Positions 7,179-14,174 of a DNA stretch of 14,264 bases are shown one piece after another. The DNA is from Parcubacteria group bacterium CG11_big_fil_rev_8_21_14_0_20_39_22 (GTDB taxonomy: Bacteria > Patescibacteriota > Minisyncoccia > Phycocordibacterales > GCA-002787175), in assembly GCA_002787175.1 (NCBI GenBank), contig PCWC01000102.1, positions 1 to 14,264 on the forward strand. Reading direction: 5' to 3'. The position numbers were made by a program, and so were the translations under genes. The notes under the pieces were generated by a model, which did not search any database, was not told the DNA's origin, and saw only the letters and a list, made by a program, of their open reading frames with translations. Position 1 is the first letter of the stretch. Each line of letters opens with the position of its first letter.

Positions 7179-7653
7179 AGGAAATGTGGATAACCGAAAA
7201 TCGCGTAACGTGAAGCATGGAACATGTAACCTAAACATTTAGCATTTAACATATAACCTGTAACAAGGAAATCTTAAAAATTAAATCTAAAATCTCAAAT
7301 CTGGAGGGATTTTTTTAAAATTTTGTAATTTTTGAATAATGGTCAAATTTTTAATTCCCAAACAAAAACATTAAAAACTCATAACCGACAACTAACGACA
7401 AACAACTTGAAACAGGTTCAAGATCCAGGCAGTCTGACTAACTCCGTAGCGGAGTTAGTCAGACTGCCTTCAACCCTCCCTCTTTCTTCCTAACACCTAT
7501 CCCACCTCTCCTCTTACTAAAAGCTAACAGCTACCAACTCACACCCATCCTTATTGTCGTTATTCAGTTATCTACCTTCGGCAGACAGGTAGGTTATTTG
7601 TTATTTAGCTTTTCTTCCTAACAGCTAAAACCTAAAATCTAAAACCTATTCTT
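7179..7653. other. Non-coding repeat-word region between pilC and the pilin gene
   Basis: No convincing gene on either strand. Contents: the 26-base word at 7205-7230 (also at 2645-2670); runs of near-repeats built on AAATCTAAAATCT and AACATGTAAC; a diverged copy of the 13825 repeat around 7314-7367; a small hairpin (CTTGAA 7406-7411 with TTCAAG 7417-7422); the 20-bp hairpin at 7427-7469; CTAACAGCT at 7524 and 7618; and a 6-bp hairpin (CTACCT 7572-7577 with AGGTAG 7587-7592). No T-tract terminator for the pilC operon is apparent. Confidence 0.6.
7427..7469. repeat. Perfect 20-bp hairpin repeat
   Basis: Arms 7427-7446 and 7450-7469 are perfectly complementary, with a 3-base loop TAG. The tip CTCCG/CGGAG and the GACTAAC/GTTAGTC body resemble the palindrome at 2768-2781. 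There is no following T-tract, so it is more like a mobile or repetitive palindromic element than a terminator, though it could slow or stop transcription from pilC. Confidence 0.8.
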
Positions 7654-8862
7654 CTACGACACTCCCGCGCTTATATTGTAAATCGGCAAAAGCACCGAAA
7701 CCAAAAGGAAACCGACACCGAGACCGAGAAGTATGATCATAACCGGTTCAATAAGGCCTACAAGTGTGTCAACCGCGTTTGAAACTTCTCTCCTGTAAAA
7801 TCTCGAAAGGGTTTTTAAAATATCTCCTATACCACCACTCTCCTCTCCGACCTTCATCATCTGTACCATAATCCCGGGTATCTCCGGATGGCGACTGAAA
7901 GCTGTCGAAACCGGATTACCCGCCTTTACGGAGTCTACCGATTCTTTAAGTATATTCTCATAAACCTTGTTATCGACGACTTCGGCTGTGACCTCGAGAG
8001 CTTTAACAATCGGAATTGCCGAAGACAACATTGTGTTTAGGTTATCGGCAATTCTCGACAAATAAAGTTTCTTGTACAAATTACCGACATAAGGCACGGA
8101 AAGTTTTATACGAGCCAAGCCATTTTTACCCGATTCGGTACGTGCCCATCTTATTAAGAAAAATAGTCCGATTATAACCGCTACCAAGAAAAACAGTCCG
8201 TAATTAACCAAAGAATTACTTATAGACATCACGACCTTAGTATAAAATGGCACTTCTTGTCCCGATTCTTCCAAAATTTTACTTAAATTTGGAATAACAG
8301 TGGTAAACATAAGAACCATAACTGAAACAAAAGTGAATACAACAAAAGCCGGGTATACAAGGGCGTTTTTCGCTTTTGATGTTATCTCGTGAGTTCTCTC
8401 AAGATGGTCTGCAAGATAAATGAAGGTCTCATCGAGCTTTCCTGATTCCTCACCAGCACGCACCATTGAAACATAAAAAGATGAAAATATTTTCGGATGT
8501 TTAGAGAGTGATTTCGAAATTGAACTCCCCCCCTGCAAATCATCAGAGACTTCAGTAAGAGCTCGAGACAATGCGGGACTACCCGTTTCCGCCGCAAGCA
8601 ATCTAAAAATACGCAACGCAGAAACTTGTGCCTCAAAAAGAGTCGCCATCTGTCTTGAGAGAAGTACGATGTCTTTGGTTTTTACCCTTTCCAGAAAAGT
8701 TATGTTTTTACTAAAAACCGAACCCCCTTCGGACGATTGTATTGATGAGATAACAAGACCCCTTCTTTGAAGAGAAGATATGGCAACATCTTGAGTTACA
8801 GCATCGATGCTCCCTGAAGATTCTTTGCCTGTATTATCTATGGCGGTATAATTAAATAACAT
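7654..8862 (-). CDS. pilC: Type IV pilus platform protein PilC (GspF family)
   Basis: Inner-membrane platform on which the PilB and PilT motors act. The 402 residues match the family length. It has two GspF domains (about 65-190 and 265-390) with matching internal motifs: VSMVRAGEESGKLDETF (131-147) and VQMMKVGEESGGIGDIL (323-339). Three hydrophobic segments are seen, at about 168-192, 220-237 and 369-394, the usual topology. The N-terminal stretch MLFNYTAIDNTGKESSG is typical. It starts 8 bases after the pilT stop and ends the long pilus operon. No Shine-Dalgarno precedes the ATG. Confidence 0.95.
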   Translation of the reverse strand: MLFNYTAIDNTGKESSGSIDAVTQDVAISSLQRRGLVISSIQSSEGGSVFSKNITFLERVKTKDIVLLSRQMATLFEAQVSALRIFRLLAAETGSPALSRALTEVSDDLQGGSSISKSLSKHPKIFSSFYVSMVRAGEESGKLDETFIYLADHLERTHEITSKAKNALVYPAFVVFTFVSVMVLMFTTVIPNLSKILEESGQEVPFYTKVVMSISNSLVNYGLFFLVAVIIGLFFLIRWARTESGKNGLARIKLSVPYVGNLYKKLYLSRIADNLNTMLSSAIPIVKALEVTAEVVDNKVYENILKESVDSVKAGNPVSTAFSRHPEIPGIMVQMMKVGEESGGIGDILKTLSRFYRREVSNAVDTLVGLIEPVMIILLGLGVGFLLVSVLLPIYNISAGVS

Positions 8863-8870
8863 ACTTTTTA

Positions 8871-9941
8871 TTAAATCATTCTATCTAAAGTCTTAGGACT
8901 TTGTGAGTACAATCTGGCATTTTCCGCCGTTATCTCACCGGCTCTAACCAAATCAGTAAGTGACCGGTTGAGAGATATCATACCTTGGTCAAGACCTGTC
9001 TCAATAACTGTATCGATTTCGTGAGTACGCCCTTCTCTTATAAGGTTTGAGACAGCATTATTTGCAATCAAAAGCTCGTAAGACGGTATGAGTCCTCCAG
9101 AAATACGAGGTATCAGTCTTTGTGAGAAGATACCAGAGAGACTTGAAGCAAGCTGGACACGGATTTGTGATTGCTGACTTGGAGGAAAGGAGTCGAGTAT
9201 TCTATCGACGGTCTGAGAAGCGTTGTTGGTATGAAGAGTCGAAAACACCAAGTGACCTGTCTCGGCAGCTGTAACAGCAGCACTTATAGTCTCTGGATCT
9301 CGCATCTCACCAATCAACAAAACATCGACATCTTGCCGAAACATCCCCGACAGTGCGTCCTGAAAATCAGGAGTATCGACTCTGACCTCACGCTGGTCAA
9401 TAATCGACTGCTTTTGTTCGTAAACATATTCTATAGGGTCCTCGATAGTTAAGATATGTTCCGGTCTCGAAAGATTAATAAGCTCAATCATTGCAGCCAA
9501 AGTGGTCGTTTTGCCGTGTCCGATAGGTCCGACAACCAAGAAAAACCCCTGTTGTCGTTGAGTAAAAGTTTCAAGCAACGGTGGCAGATTGAGTTCTGCG
9601 ACAGATTTTATGACATTTGGTATAAGTCGAAGAGCGATACTGACGGATCCCTGCTGGAGAAAAGCGTTTCCTCTAAAGCGAACCTTGCCAGCATAGTCAT
9701 AAGAGAAATCAACCTCCCTCTCCTTTTCAAATAATTCGTAATTTTCTTTACTTAGCATTTCTTTTAAAATGCCCAAAGTGCTTTCTTTTGTAAATTCACT
9801 CTCCTTTACCAAAGGAACCAAAAAACCGGAAACTCTTACAGTCGGCTTCCTATTTTCAGATACATGCAAATCTGAAGCCCCCTCCTTTATCATAGATTCG
9901 ATGAGTGATGATAGTTTTTGTTTATATGCTTCTGTTGCCAT
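8871..9941 (-). CDS. pilT: Pilus retraction ATPase PilT
   Basis: Hexameric cytoplasmic ATPase that powers pilus retraction. 356 residues, the usual PilT size, without the extra N-terminal domain of PilB. Seen: GASDLHVSE (21-29), a Walker A of unusual sequence GPIGHGKTT (138-146), the Asp-box region EDPIEY (167-172), Walker B with DVDVLLIGEMRD (204-215, E212 the likely catalytic Glu), and the His-box GHLVFSTLHTNNA (229-241). AVSNLIREG at 296-304 corresponds to the AIRNLIRE signature that separates PilT from PilB. It follows the response regulator by 4 bases and precedes pilC by 8. Its presence argues for a retractile pilus rather than a type II secretion system. No Shine-Dalgarno is visible before the ATG. 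Confidence 0.96.
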   Translation of the reverse strand: MATEAYKQKLSSLIESMIKEGASDLHVSENRKPTVRVSGFLVPLVKESEFTKESTLGILKEMLSKENYELFEKEREVDFSYDYAGKVRFRGNAFLQQGSVSIALRLIPNVIKSVAELNLPPLLETFTQRQQGFFLVVGPIGHGKTTTLAAMIELINLSRPEHILTIEDPIEYVYEQKQSIIDQREVRVDTPDFQDALSGMFRQDVDVLLIGEMRDPETISAAVTAAETGHLVFSTLHTNNASQTVDRILDSFPPSQQSQIRVQLASSLSGIFSQRLIPRISGGLIPSYELLIANNAVSNLIREGRTHEIDTVIETGLDQGMISLNRSLTDLVRAGEITAENARLYSQSPKTLDRMI

Positions 9942-9945
9942 AATT

Positions 9946-10359
9946 TTATTTTTTATGTCTCTTTATTATTTTCTCGACTTCTTCTACAACTTCGGAAGGT
10001 ATAGTCGATGCCTTTACGATATATCCGTCTGCACCGAGTTTCTTCGCCTCTTCAACATCAGACGATTGCCCTTGGTTTGTAAGAGCGATAAAAGATGCCT
10101 CCTTTGCTAATTTCTTTTTCTTTACTTCATCGAGAAATTCGAGTCCATTCATCGTAGGCATTACAATATCGAAAATCACAGCCGAGACAGTAAGTCCGTC
10201 TTCCAACTGTGTAATTGCATTTCTTCCACTATTTGATGTCTTTACGTCGTAGCCGGCATTTGTGAACTTCACTTTATACATATTGAGTAAAAATTCATCA
10301 TCATCTAACAGAAGCACTTTTTCTTTTGAATTTTTTTCGGTGTTTTTCATATTTACCAT
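9946..10359 (-). CDS. Receiver-only response regulator (CheY/PilG/PilH-like)
   Basis: Single receiver domain of 137 aa with no output domain. Acidic pocket D19-D20-D21 (LLLDDDEF), phospho-acceptor D64 in VIFDIVMPTMNG, conserved switch Thr94 (IALTNQG) and Lys116 (YIVKAS). In other bacteria, proteins of this kind (PilG, PilH, CheY) relay a histidine-kinase signal to a motor or its regulators. Here it sits between pilB and pilT, so control of extension against retraction is a reasonable inference. No kinase is in the window. ATG at 10359 is taken; ATG at 10350 is also possible. A GATAAT box ends 9 bases before the first ATG, so an internal promoter cannot be excluded. The gap to pilB is 34 bases. 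Confidence 0.9.
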   Translation of the reverse strand: MVNMKNTEKNSKEKVLLLDDDEFLLNMYKVKFTNAGYDVKTSNSGRNAITQLEDGLTVSAVIFDIVMPTMNGLEFLDEVKKKKLAKEASFIALTNQGQSSDVEEAKKLGADGYIVKASTIPSEVVEEVEKIIKRHKK

Positions 10360-10368
10360 TGTAACAAA

Positions 10369-10374
10369 ATTATC
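10369..10374 (-). promoter_or_regulatory. Weak -10 candidate before the response regulator
   Basis: GATAAT on the minus strand (5 of 6 to consensus) ends 9 bases before the ATG at 10359, the same arrangement as before ligA and pilD. No -35 is seen. It could give a separate message for the regulator, pilT and pilC. Confidence 0.25.
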
Positions 10375-10393
10375 AACAATTAGTTGGGAGTTA

Positions 10394-12106
10394 TTAAAGC
10401 TTGTTTACTTCCTCAAAAGGAATTTCTTTCTTGAAAGCTTTCATAATTGCATCTTCTTTCATTGAAAACATACCTTGTTCTCTCGCAACTTTCTGTATTG
10501 CAACTTCTGTAGGGTCTTTTAGTACAACCTGTTCGATTTGTCTTGTAATTTCAAGAATCTCAAATACTGCCATACGACCGCTTGTGCCCTTTGGGCATTC
10601 TTCGGTCGGAGCTATTTCAAGTACAGTATCGGCAAAAGGAACTTCAGATTTAAACTGTTCCGGCATATCTTCAAATTGCCTGTCGATAAGTGCTTTTATA
10701 CTCCCTTCAACAGGGACCTCCTTACCCGTATTGGGGCAAATCCTCTTAACAAGCCTTTGTGCTATCGCCAAAATAAGAGTCGGGGCAATAAGATACGGAT
10801 CAACACCCATATCTATAAGACGAGGTATCACGCCAACAGCACTGTTTGTGTGTATGGTCGATAACACAAGGTGCCCAGTAAGAGCGGCTTGCACCGCAAG
10901 CTGAGCTGTTTCTTTATCTCGAATCTCACCAACCATTATAATATCAGGGTCTTGACGGAGTGTACTGCGAAGACCGTTTGCAAAAGTGTACCCGATCTCG
11001 GGACGCACCTGAGACTGACTCATACCCGGAATATTGTATTCGACAGGATCTTCAAGAGACAGCACATTCTTACGTTCACGATCCACTTCGTTTAACATTG
11101 AGTATAGAGTGGTTGATTTACCCGAACCAGTAGGACCGGAGATGAGAATCATACCGTAAGGTCTTGTTATAGACTCTCTGACCATATCCAGATTCCTCTT
11201 GGAAAAACCCATCTTATCAAGAGTCAAAACCCCTTTTTCAGTATCCAAGATACGCATAACCACCTTCTCTCCATAATATGAAGGGAAAGTCGAGACACGG
11301 AAGTCGATTTTTCGACCTTCTATTTTGGCTGAAAACCTGCCGTCTTGAGGCTTTCTTTTCTCATCAAGGCGCATATTTGAAAGGATTTTTATACGAGCAA
11401 CGACAGCAGCATGAACTTTGGAAGGCAATATAAGACTCGTATTTAAAACACCATCAACTCGAAACCGGACCCGGACCTTATCATCCATATGTTCTATATG
11501 AATATCCGAAGCCTTTCCTTCTGTCGCATAATGCAAAATTGTTGCAACGATTTTGGTAACCGGAGCGTCTTCGATTATACGAGTTTCATCCCCTTCAGCA
11601 TTTTTTTGTGTTTCCCCTTCAAGGACATCATCATCAGAAAGTTCTGATTCGAGCTCGGTAAGCGCTTTTGTGACTTCGCCGGAAAGACCTTTGTACGTTT
11701 CGATAACCTTTTTGAAATCACTCTGGGAAATAATAAACAACTTAAAAGGAATATTGATTTTTGATGATATAAAATTAAGAGCATCTCGTGCTTCAATATT
11801 GTCAGGATCCACAACACCGACTTCAAGGACACCGTCTTTGAGTCCTATCGGCACAAAATTGTAGTAATTAGCGGAAGCTTCCGGAACATATTGTAAAATA
11901 TCAAAAGGAATTGACTCATTCCCTATCCTCCGAACGGGGATAGAAAAATAATCAGCCTTTGCCTCTAAAATGTCTTCCTCCATCATGCCACGCCGAATTA
12001 AAACCGTATCAAGATTTTCACCGGTTTCCTCTATTTCCTTTTTAATCGCAGGAATATCAGATTTTGCGATTAAATTTTTCTGCGATAAGGTCTCTAAAAA
12101 AGGCAT
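10394..12106 (-). CDS. pilB: Pilus extension ATPase PilB (GspE family)
   Basis: Hexameric cytoplasmic ATPase that drives pilus assembly with PilC. 570 residues. An N-terminal MshEN/GspE-N domain (about 1-145) with paired LxxYVPEASANYYNFVPI-type segments leads through an acidic linker (150-180) to the motor. Motor motifs: KASDIHIE (198-205), Walker A GPTGSGKST (324-332), Asp box LEDPVEY (351-357), Walker B DPDIIMVGEIRD (386-397, E394 catalytic), His box GHLVLSTIHTN (411-421). The zinc-binding tetracysteine of the family is reduced: only C457 (ICPNTGK) and C504 (ECPKGTSGR) remain. The gene follows the PilP-like gene by 29 bases and precedes the regulator by 34. PilB rather than GspE is chosen because PilT and PilNO-like genes are in the same operon. 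Confidence 0.95.
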   Translation of the reverse strand: MPFLETLSQKNLIAKSDIPAIKKEIEETGENLDTVLIRRGMMEEDILEAKADYFSIPVRRIGNESIPFDILQYVPEASANYYNFVPIGLKDGVLEVGVVDPDNIEARDALNFISSKINIPFKLFIISQSDFKKVIETYKGLSGEVTKALTELESELSDDDVLEGETQKNAEGDETRIIEDAPVTKIVATILHYATEGKASDIHIEHMDDKVRVRFRVDGVLNTSLILPSKVHAAVVARIKILSNMRLDEKRKPQDGRFSAKIEGRKIDFRVSTFPSYYGEKVVMRILDTEKGVLTLDKMGFSKRNLDMVRESITRPYGMILISGPTGSGKSTTLYSMLNEVDRERKNVLSLEDPVEYNIPGMSQSQVRPEIGYTFANGLRSTLRQDPDIIMVGEIRDKETAQLAVQAALTGHLVLSTIHTNSAVGVIPRLIDMGVDPYLIAPTLILAIAQRLVKRICPNTGKEVPVEGSIKALIDRQFEDMPEQFKSEVPFADTVLEIAPTEECPKGTSGRMAVFEILEITRQIEQVVLKDPTEVAIQKVAREQGMFSMKEDAIMKAFKKEIPFEEVNKL

Positions 12107-12135
12107 AATTTAAACTACTACACTGTATCTTCTAT

Positions 12136-12525
12136 TTATATCTCCGGTCCGATTTCTGCTTCAATTTCGAAACTTGATTCGCTTTCATTCTCTTCGGTTG
12201 AGGACTGTGATGCTCCTCCCAATGGTGCAAATGGATTTCTTCTACCCACAGGTTGTTCATCTATGGGGACACTATAATCCTTCAAAGTGTCGAAAAGTGT
12301 CGAATCAAAAAATTCTGGATCTATTGATATTGCCTTGAGTTCGGCAAGTAGAGTCAAAAGTCTTTGACCGAGTATAATATCGGCTTCACTCACTCTCGAC
12401 TCATAAACCAAACCGGCTGGAGGAGTCTCCTCGTCTGCACTAAAAAACAAGAAGTATCCTAAAACCAAGACAGCTACAACAGCTATATAAATTAATGTTT
12501 TTTTATTTTTCAATAATTGCTTCAT
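12136..12525 (-). CDS. Short PilP-like membrane-anchored pilus protein
   Basis: A 129-aa protein with a short basic N-terminus, one membrane segment (about 10-28), an extracytoplasmic region and a strongly acidic tail (110-129, Glu/Ser-rich). The motif VGRRNPFAPLG (93-103) resembles the RDPF/NPF-P sequence of PilP, the lipoprotein that joins PilNO to the secretin in diderm bacteria. Here there is no lipobox, the usual PilP beta domain is absent or minimal, and no secretin is nearby. A PilP-like role as an envelope connector is therefore inferred from the motif and from gene order (after PilO, before PilB). It lies 9 bases after the PilO-like gene. An unrelated accessory protein of the pilus operon is the alternative. 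Confidence 0.6.
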   Translation of the reverse strand: MKQLLKNKKTLIYIAVVAVLVLGYFLFFSADEETPPAGLVYESRVSEADIILGQRLLTLLAELKAISIDPEFFDSTLFDTLKDYSVPIDEQPVGRRNPFAPLGGASQSSTEENESESSFEIEAEIGPEI

Positions 12526-12534
12526 ATTTTATGA

Positions 12535-13209
12535 CTAAGACTTCAAAAAGTAAGTCCTGATTGTTATGTCGAAATCGTAAATTCCATCTTCGGAAGAATC
12601 AAATGACAGTTTTGAAACATCGACTATACGCAAACTACGTTCCACCGCCACCAAAAATTCTTTGAAATCCTCATACTCACCAGAGATTGTAAATCCAAGT
12701 TCGACCGAATCGTGCTTGCCTCGCTGTGGCCCTATAGAGGAGGCTCCTTGACCTTCGCTAAAAGCGACTCCCCCTCCCTGACCCATTTGGTCTATATTGT
12801 CGCCCGAAGCGGAAGAAGAGTCATTGCTATTACTTGAGTCTGTTGACCCTTTTGAACCAGTTGATGAGAGCGACAAATCCTTTACCGACAAACTGTATTG
12901 TGATGCCAAAGCACTCATATCTATTACAAGCCTTACGGTATCGACATGCTCAGGCAGAAGTTGCTTCAACCTCTGTCTTTTTTCTTCCGGTATCGCATTA
13001 AATTGATCGATAAGGCCATTTAGCTCTTCTTCTATTTCTCGCGTCTTTTGCAAAGCCTGGTTGTAGCGATCAGTATCAGCCTGTAGTTCTTTTATACTTT
13101 TATCTTTAAATTCGCCGGCACCAGTAGTGCCAGAATAGGTCGGATTTATATAAGTGAAGAATACTCCGACTGATACAAGTAGTAATATTATTGGGGTTAA
13201 ATTTCTCAT
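12535..13209 (-). CDS. pilO: PilO-like inner-membrane alignment protein
   Basis: PilO pairs with PilN in the inner-membrane alignment subcomplex of type IV pili. The 224 residues contain one N-terminal membrane segment (about 5-20), a coiled-coil region rich in Glu/Lys/Gln (35-75), and a C-terminal ferredoxin-like part with VELGFTISGEYEDFKEFL (169-186) and ERSLRIVDVSKLSF (190-203). These two segments are the recognisable PilO signature. Between the halves, about residues 112-164 form a low-complexity insert rich in Ser, Gly, Asp and Asn, longer than the usual loop. It starts 3 bases after the PilN-like stop, implying translational coupling. The ATG at 13209 has no Shine-Dalgarno. Confidence 0.8.
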   Translation of the reverse strand: MRNLTPIILLLVSVGVFFTYINPTYSGTTGAGEFKDKSIKELQADTDRYNQALQKTREIEEELNGLIDQFNAIPEEKRQRLKQLLPEHVDTVRLVIDMSALASQYSLSVKDLSLSSTGSKGSTDSSNSNDSSSASGDNIDQMGQGGGVAFSEGQGASSIGPQRGKHDSVELGFTISGEYEDFKEFLVAVERSLRIVDVSKLSFDSSEDGIYDFDITIRTYFLKS

Positions 13210-13212
13210 AAA

Positions 13213-13812
13213 TTATTGGGATTGATTTACGTTACCAAAAGAAATCGAATCGGCCCCAATCGAAGCTTTAAAATCGAAAGAAACCGTACCGTCGTCATTC
13301 AAGGTTATATTTGAAAAAATCGGATTCTTTATATCATCGTCATTGCCAAACACGTCGGACTGCAAAGCTACAGAATTAAAGCTTTTTGCTTCACCGGAGA
13401 GACTTATACTTGCACTATTGTCAGATGAGAGAGAATAGTCGAATTTAGAAAAACTAACCTGCTCAAGGGTAATATCTTCAAGAATCGAGAAAACAGCACT
13501 ACTCGATATATGAGTACTGATGAGTTTTTTCGCCTCTTCAATGCGTAGGTCTATCTTTTTAAGCTCCTCTATAGTGTCCGGTTCGTAGATTTGTTTGGCT
13601 TTCACAAGCTTTTCATTCATTTCAATCAAACTATTCGTTAAAACTTTTTGGTAAAAGAAAGTGGCAGCAGAAAGAGCCACAGAAGCAATGAATACGATTA
13701 TGGAGATCAGATAAAATACACTCATCTTCGAAGTTCTTTGTCCTGAAGCACTTGCGACCGAGGTTGTCGGACCTTTTTTCGGTATAAATGATGTTTTAAA
13801 ACGGGGCTCCAT
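13213..13812 (-). CDS. pilN: PilN-like inner-membrane alignment protein
   Basis: 199 aa: a short cytoplasmic tail, one membrane segment (about 31-53), a coiled coil (57-95) and an extracytoplasmic alpha/beta domain (about 98-190; SAVFSILEDITLEQVSFSKF at 105-124). This layout and the place before PilO and PilB fit PilN. In classical PilN the tail carries INLLP, which binds cytoplasmic PilM; here the equivalent is TSFIPKK (7-13). No pilM is seen upstream in the remaining 452 bases. It is the first gene of the operon. The ATG at 13812 lies in AT-rich DNA without a Shine-Dalgarno; a TATAAT candidate is about 175 bases upstream. The assignment rests on topology and gene order more than on sequence motifs. 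Confidence 0.72.
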   Translation of the reverse strand: MEPRFKTSFIPKKGPTTSVASASGQRTSKMSVFYLISIIVFIASVALSAATFFYQKVLTNSLIEMNEKLVKAKQIYEPDTIEELKKIDLRIEEAKKLISTHISSSAVFSILEDITLEQVSFSKFDYSLSSDNSASISLSGEAKSFNSVALQSDVFGNDDDIKNPIFSNITLNDDGTVSFDFKASIGADSISFGNVNQSQ

Positions 13813-13824
13813 ATAGCAGGGGAT

Positions 13825-13916
13825 AATTTTTAATTTTTAAATTTTGTAATTTTTAAAGAATTTTTAATTCCCAATTTCCAAACCAAAACCCTTTTGGCAT
13901 TTTATTAGACGAATTA
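13825..13916. repeat. Long direct repeat, copy 1 (92 bp)
   Basis: Matches 14082-14174 with one inserted base and about two substitutions, 257 bases apart. It is an AT-rich word sequence (TTTTTAATT and TTTTGTAATTTTT) followed by AACCAAAACCCTTTTGGC and ATTTTATTAGA. A diverged relative of the first half lies at about 7314-7367. It begins 13 bases upstream of the PilN-like ATG, so it forms part of that gene's 5' region. Confidence 0.9.
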
Positions 13917-13985
13917 GAAATTAGGTGAATTTTCCTTCTTCTCTTCTCGTGTTAAATGCTACAAGCTACACACTTCATGATTATC

Positions 13986-13991
13986 ATTATA
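13986..13991 (-). promoter_or_regulatory. -10 candidate for the pilus operon
   Basis: Perfect TATAAT on the minus strand, about 175 bases before the PilN-like ATG. The -35 at 17-base spacing would be TGTTCT, a poor match. It lies between the two long direct-repeat copies, so the repeat next to the gene would be within the 5' leader if this promoter is used. Confidence 0.3.
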
Positions 13992-14081
13992 TAAATAAAA
14001 CGTGTAAAAGAACACAGAGAATGTGTGTATTACTGGGTAAGGGGAAAACATAAAGAATTTACTTACAACTAACAACCTAAG

Positions 14082-14174
14082 AATTTTTAATTTTTAAATT
14101 TTGTAATTTTTAAAGAATTTTTAATTCCACAATTTCCAAACCAAAACCCTTTTGGCATTTTATTAGATGAATTA
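14082..14174. repeat. Long direct repeat, copy 2 (93 bp)
   Basis: Second copy of the 13825-13916 repeat, same orientation, near-identical. After the shared ATTAGATGAATTA end the sequences diverge. Confidence 0.9.

Noticed and set aside
7415..7426. GGTTCAAGATCC resembles a tRNA T-loop
   Set aside because: No acceptor stem, D-loop or anticodon arm can be built from the upstream AT-rich bases; it belongs to a small CTTGAA/TTCAAG hairpin.
10401..11864. Plus-strand open frames inside pilB
   Set aside because: Antisense shadows, Ser/Thr/Pro-rich by reverse reading of a conserved gene.
12136..12525. Frameshifted or truncated pilP
   Set aside because: The gene is intact with close operon spacing on both sides, and no further PilP-like sequence was seen in the short gaps.
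7654..13812. Type II secretion system instead of a pilus
   Set aside because: PilT with its LIRE motif, a receiver in the operon and absence of a secretin favour a retractile type IV pilus.
13825..14174. Possible CRISPR-like repeat pair
   Set aside because: Only two copies of about 92 bp, no regular spacers and no cas genes. It is a long direct repeat of intergenic words.
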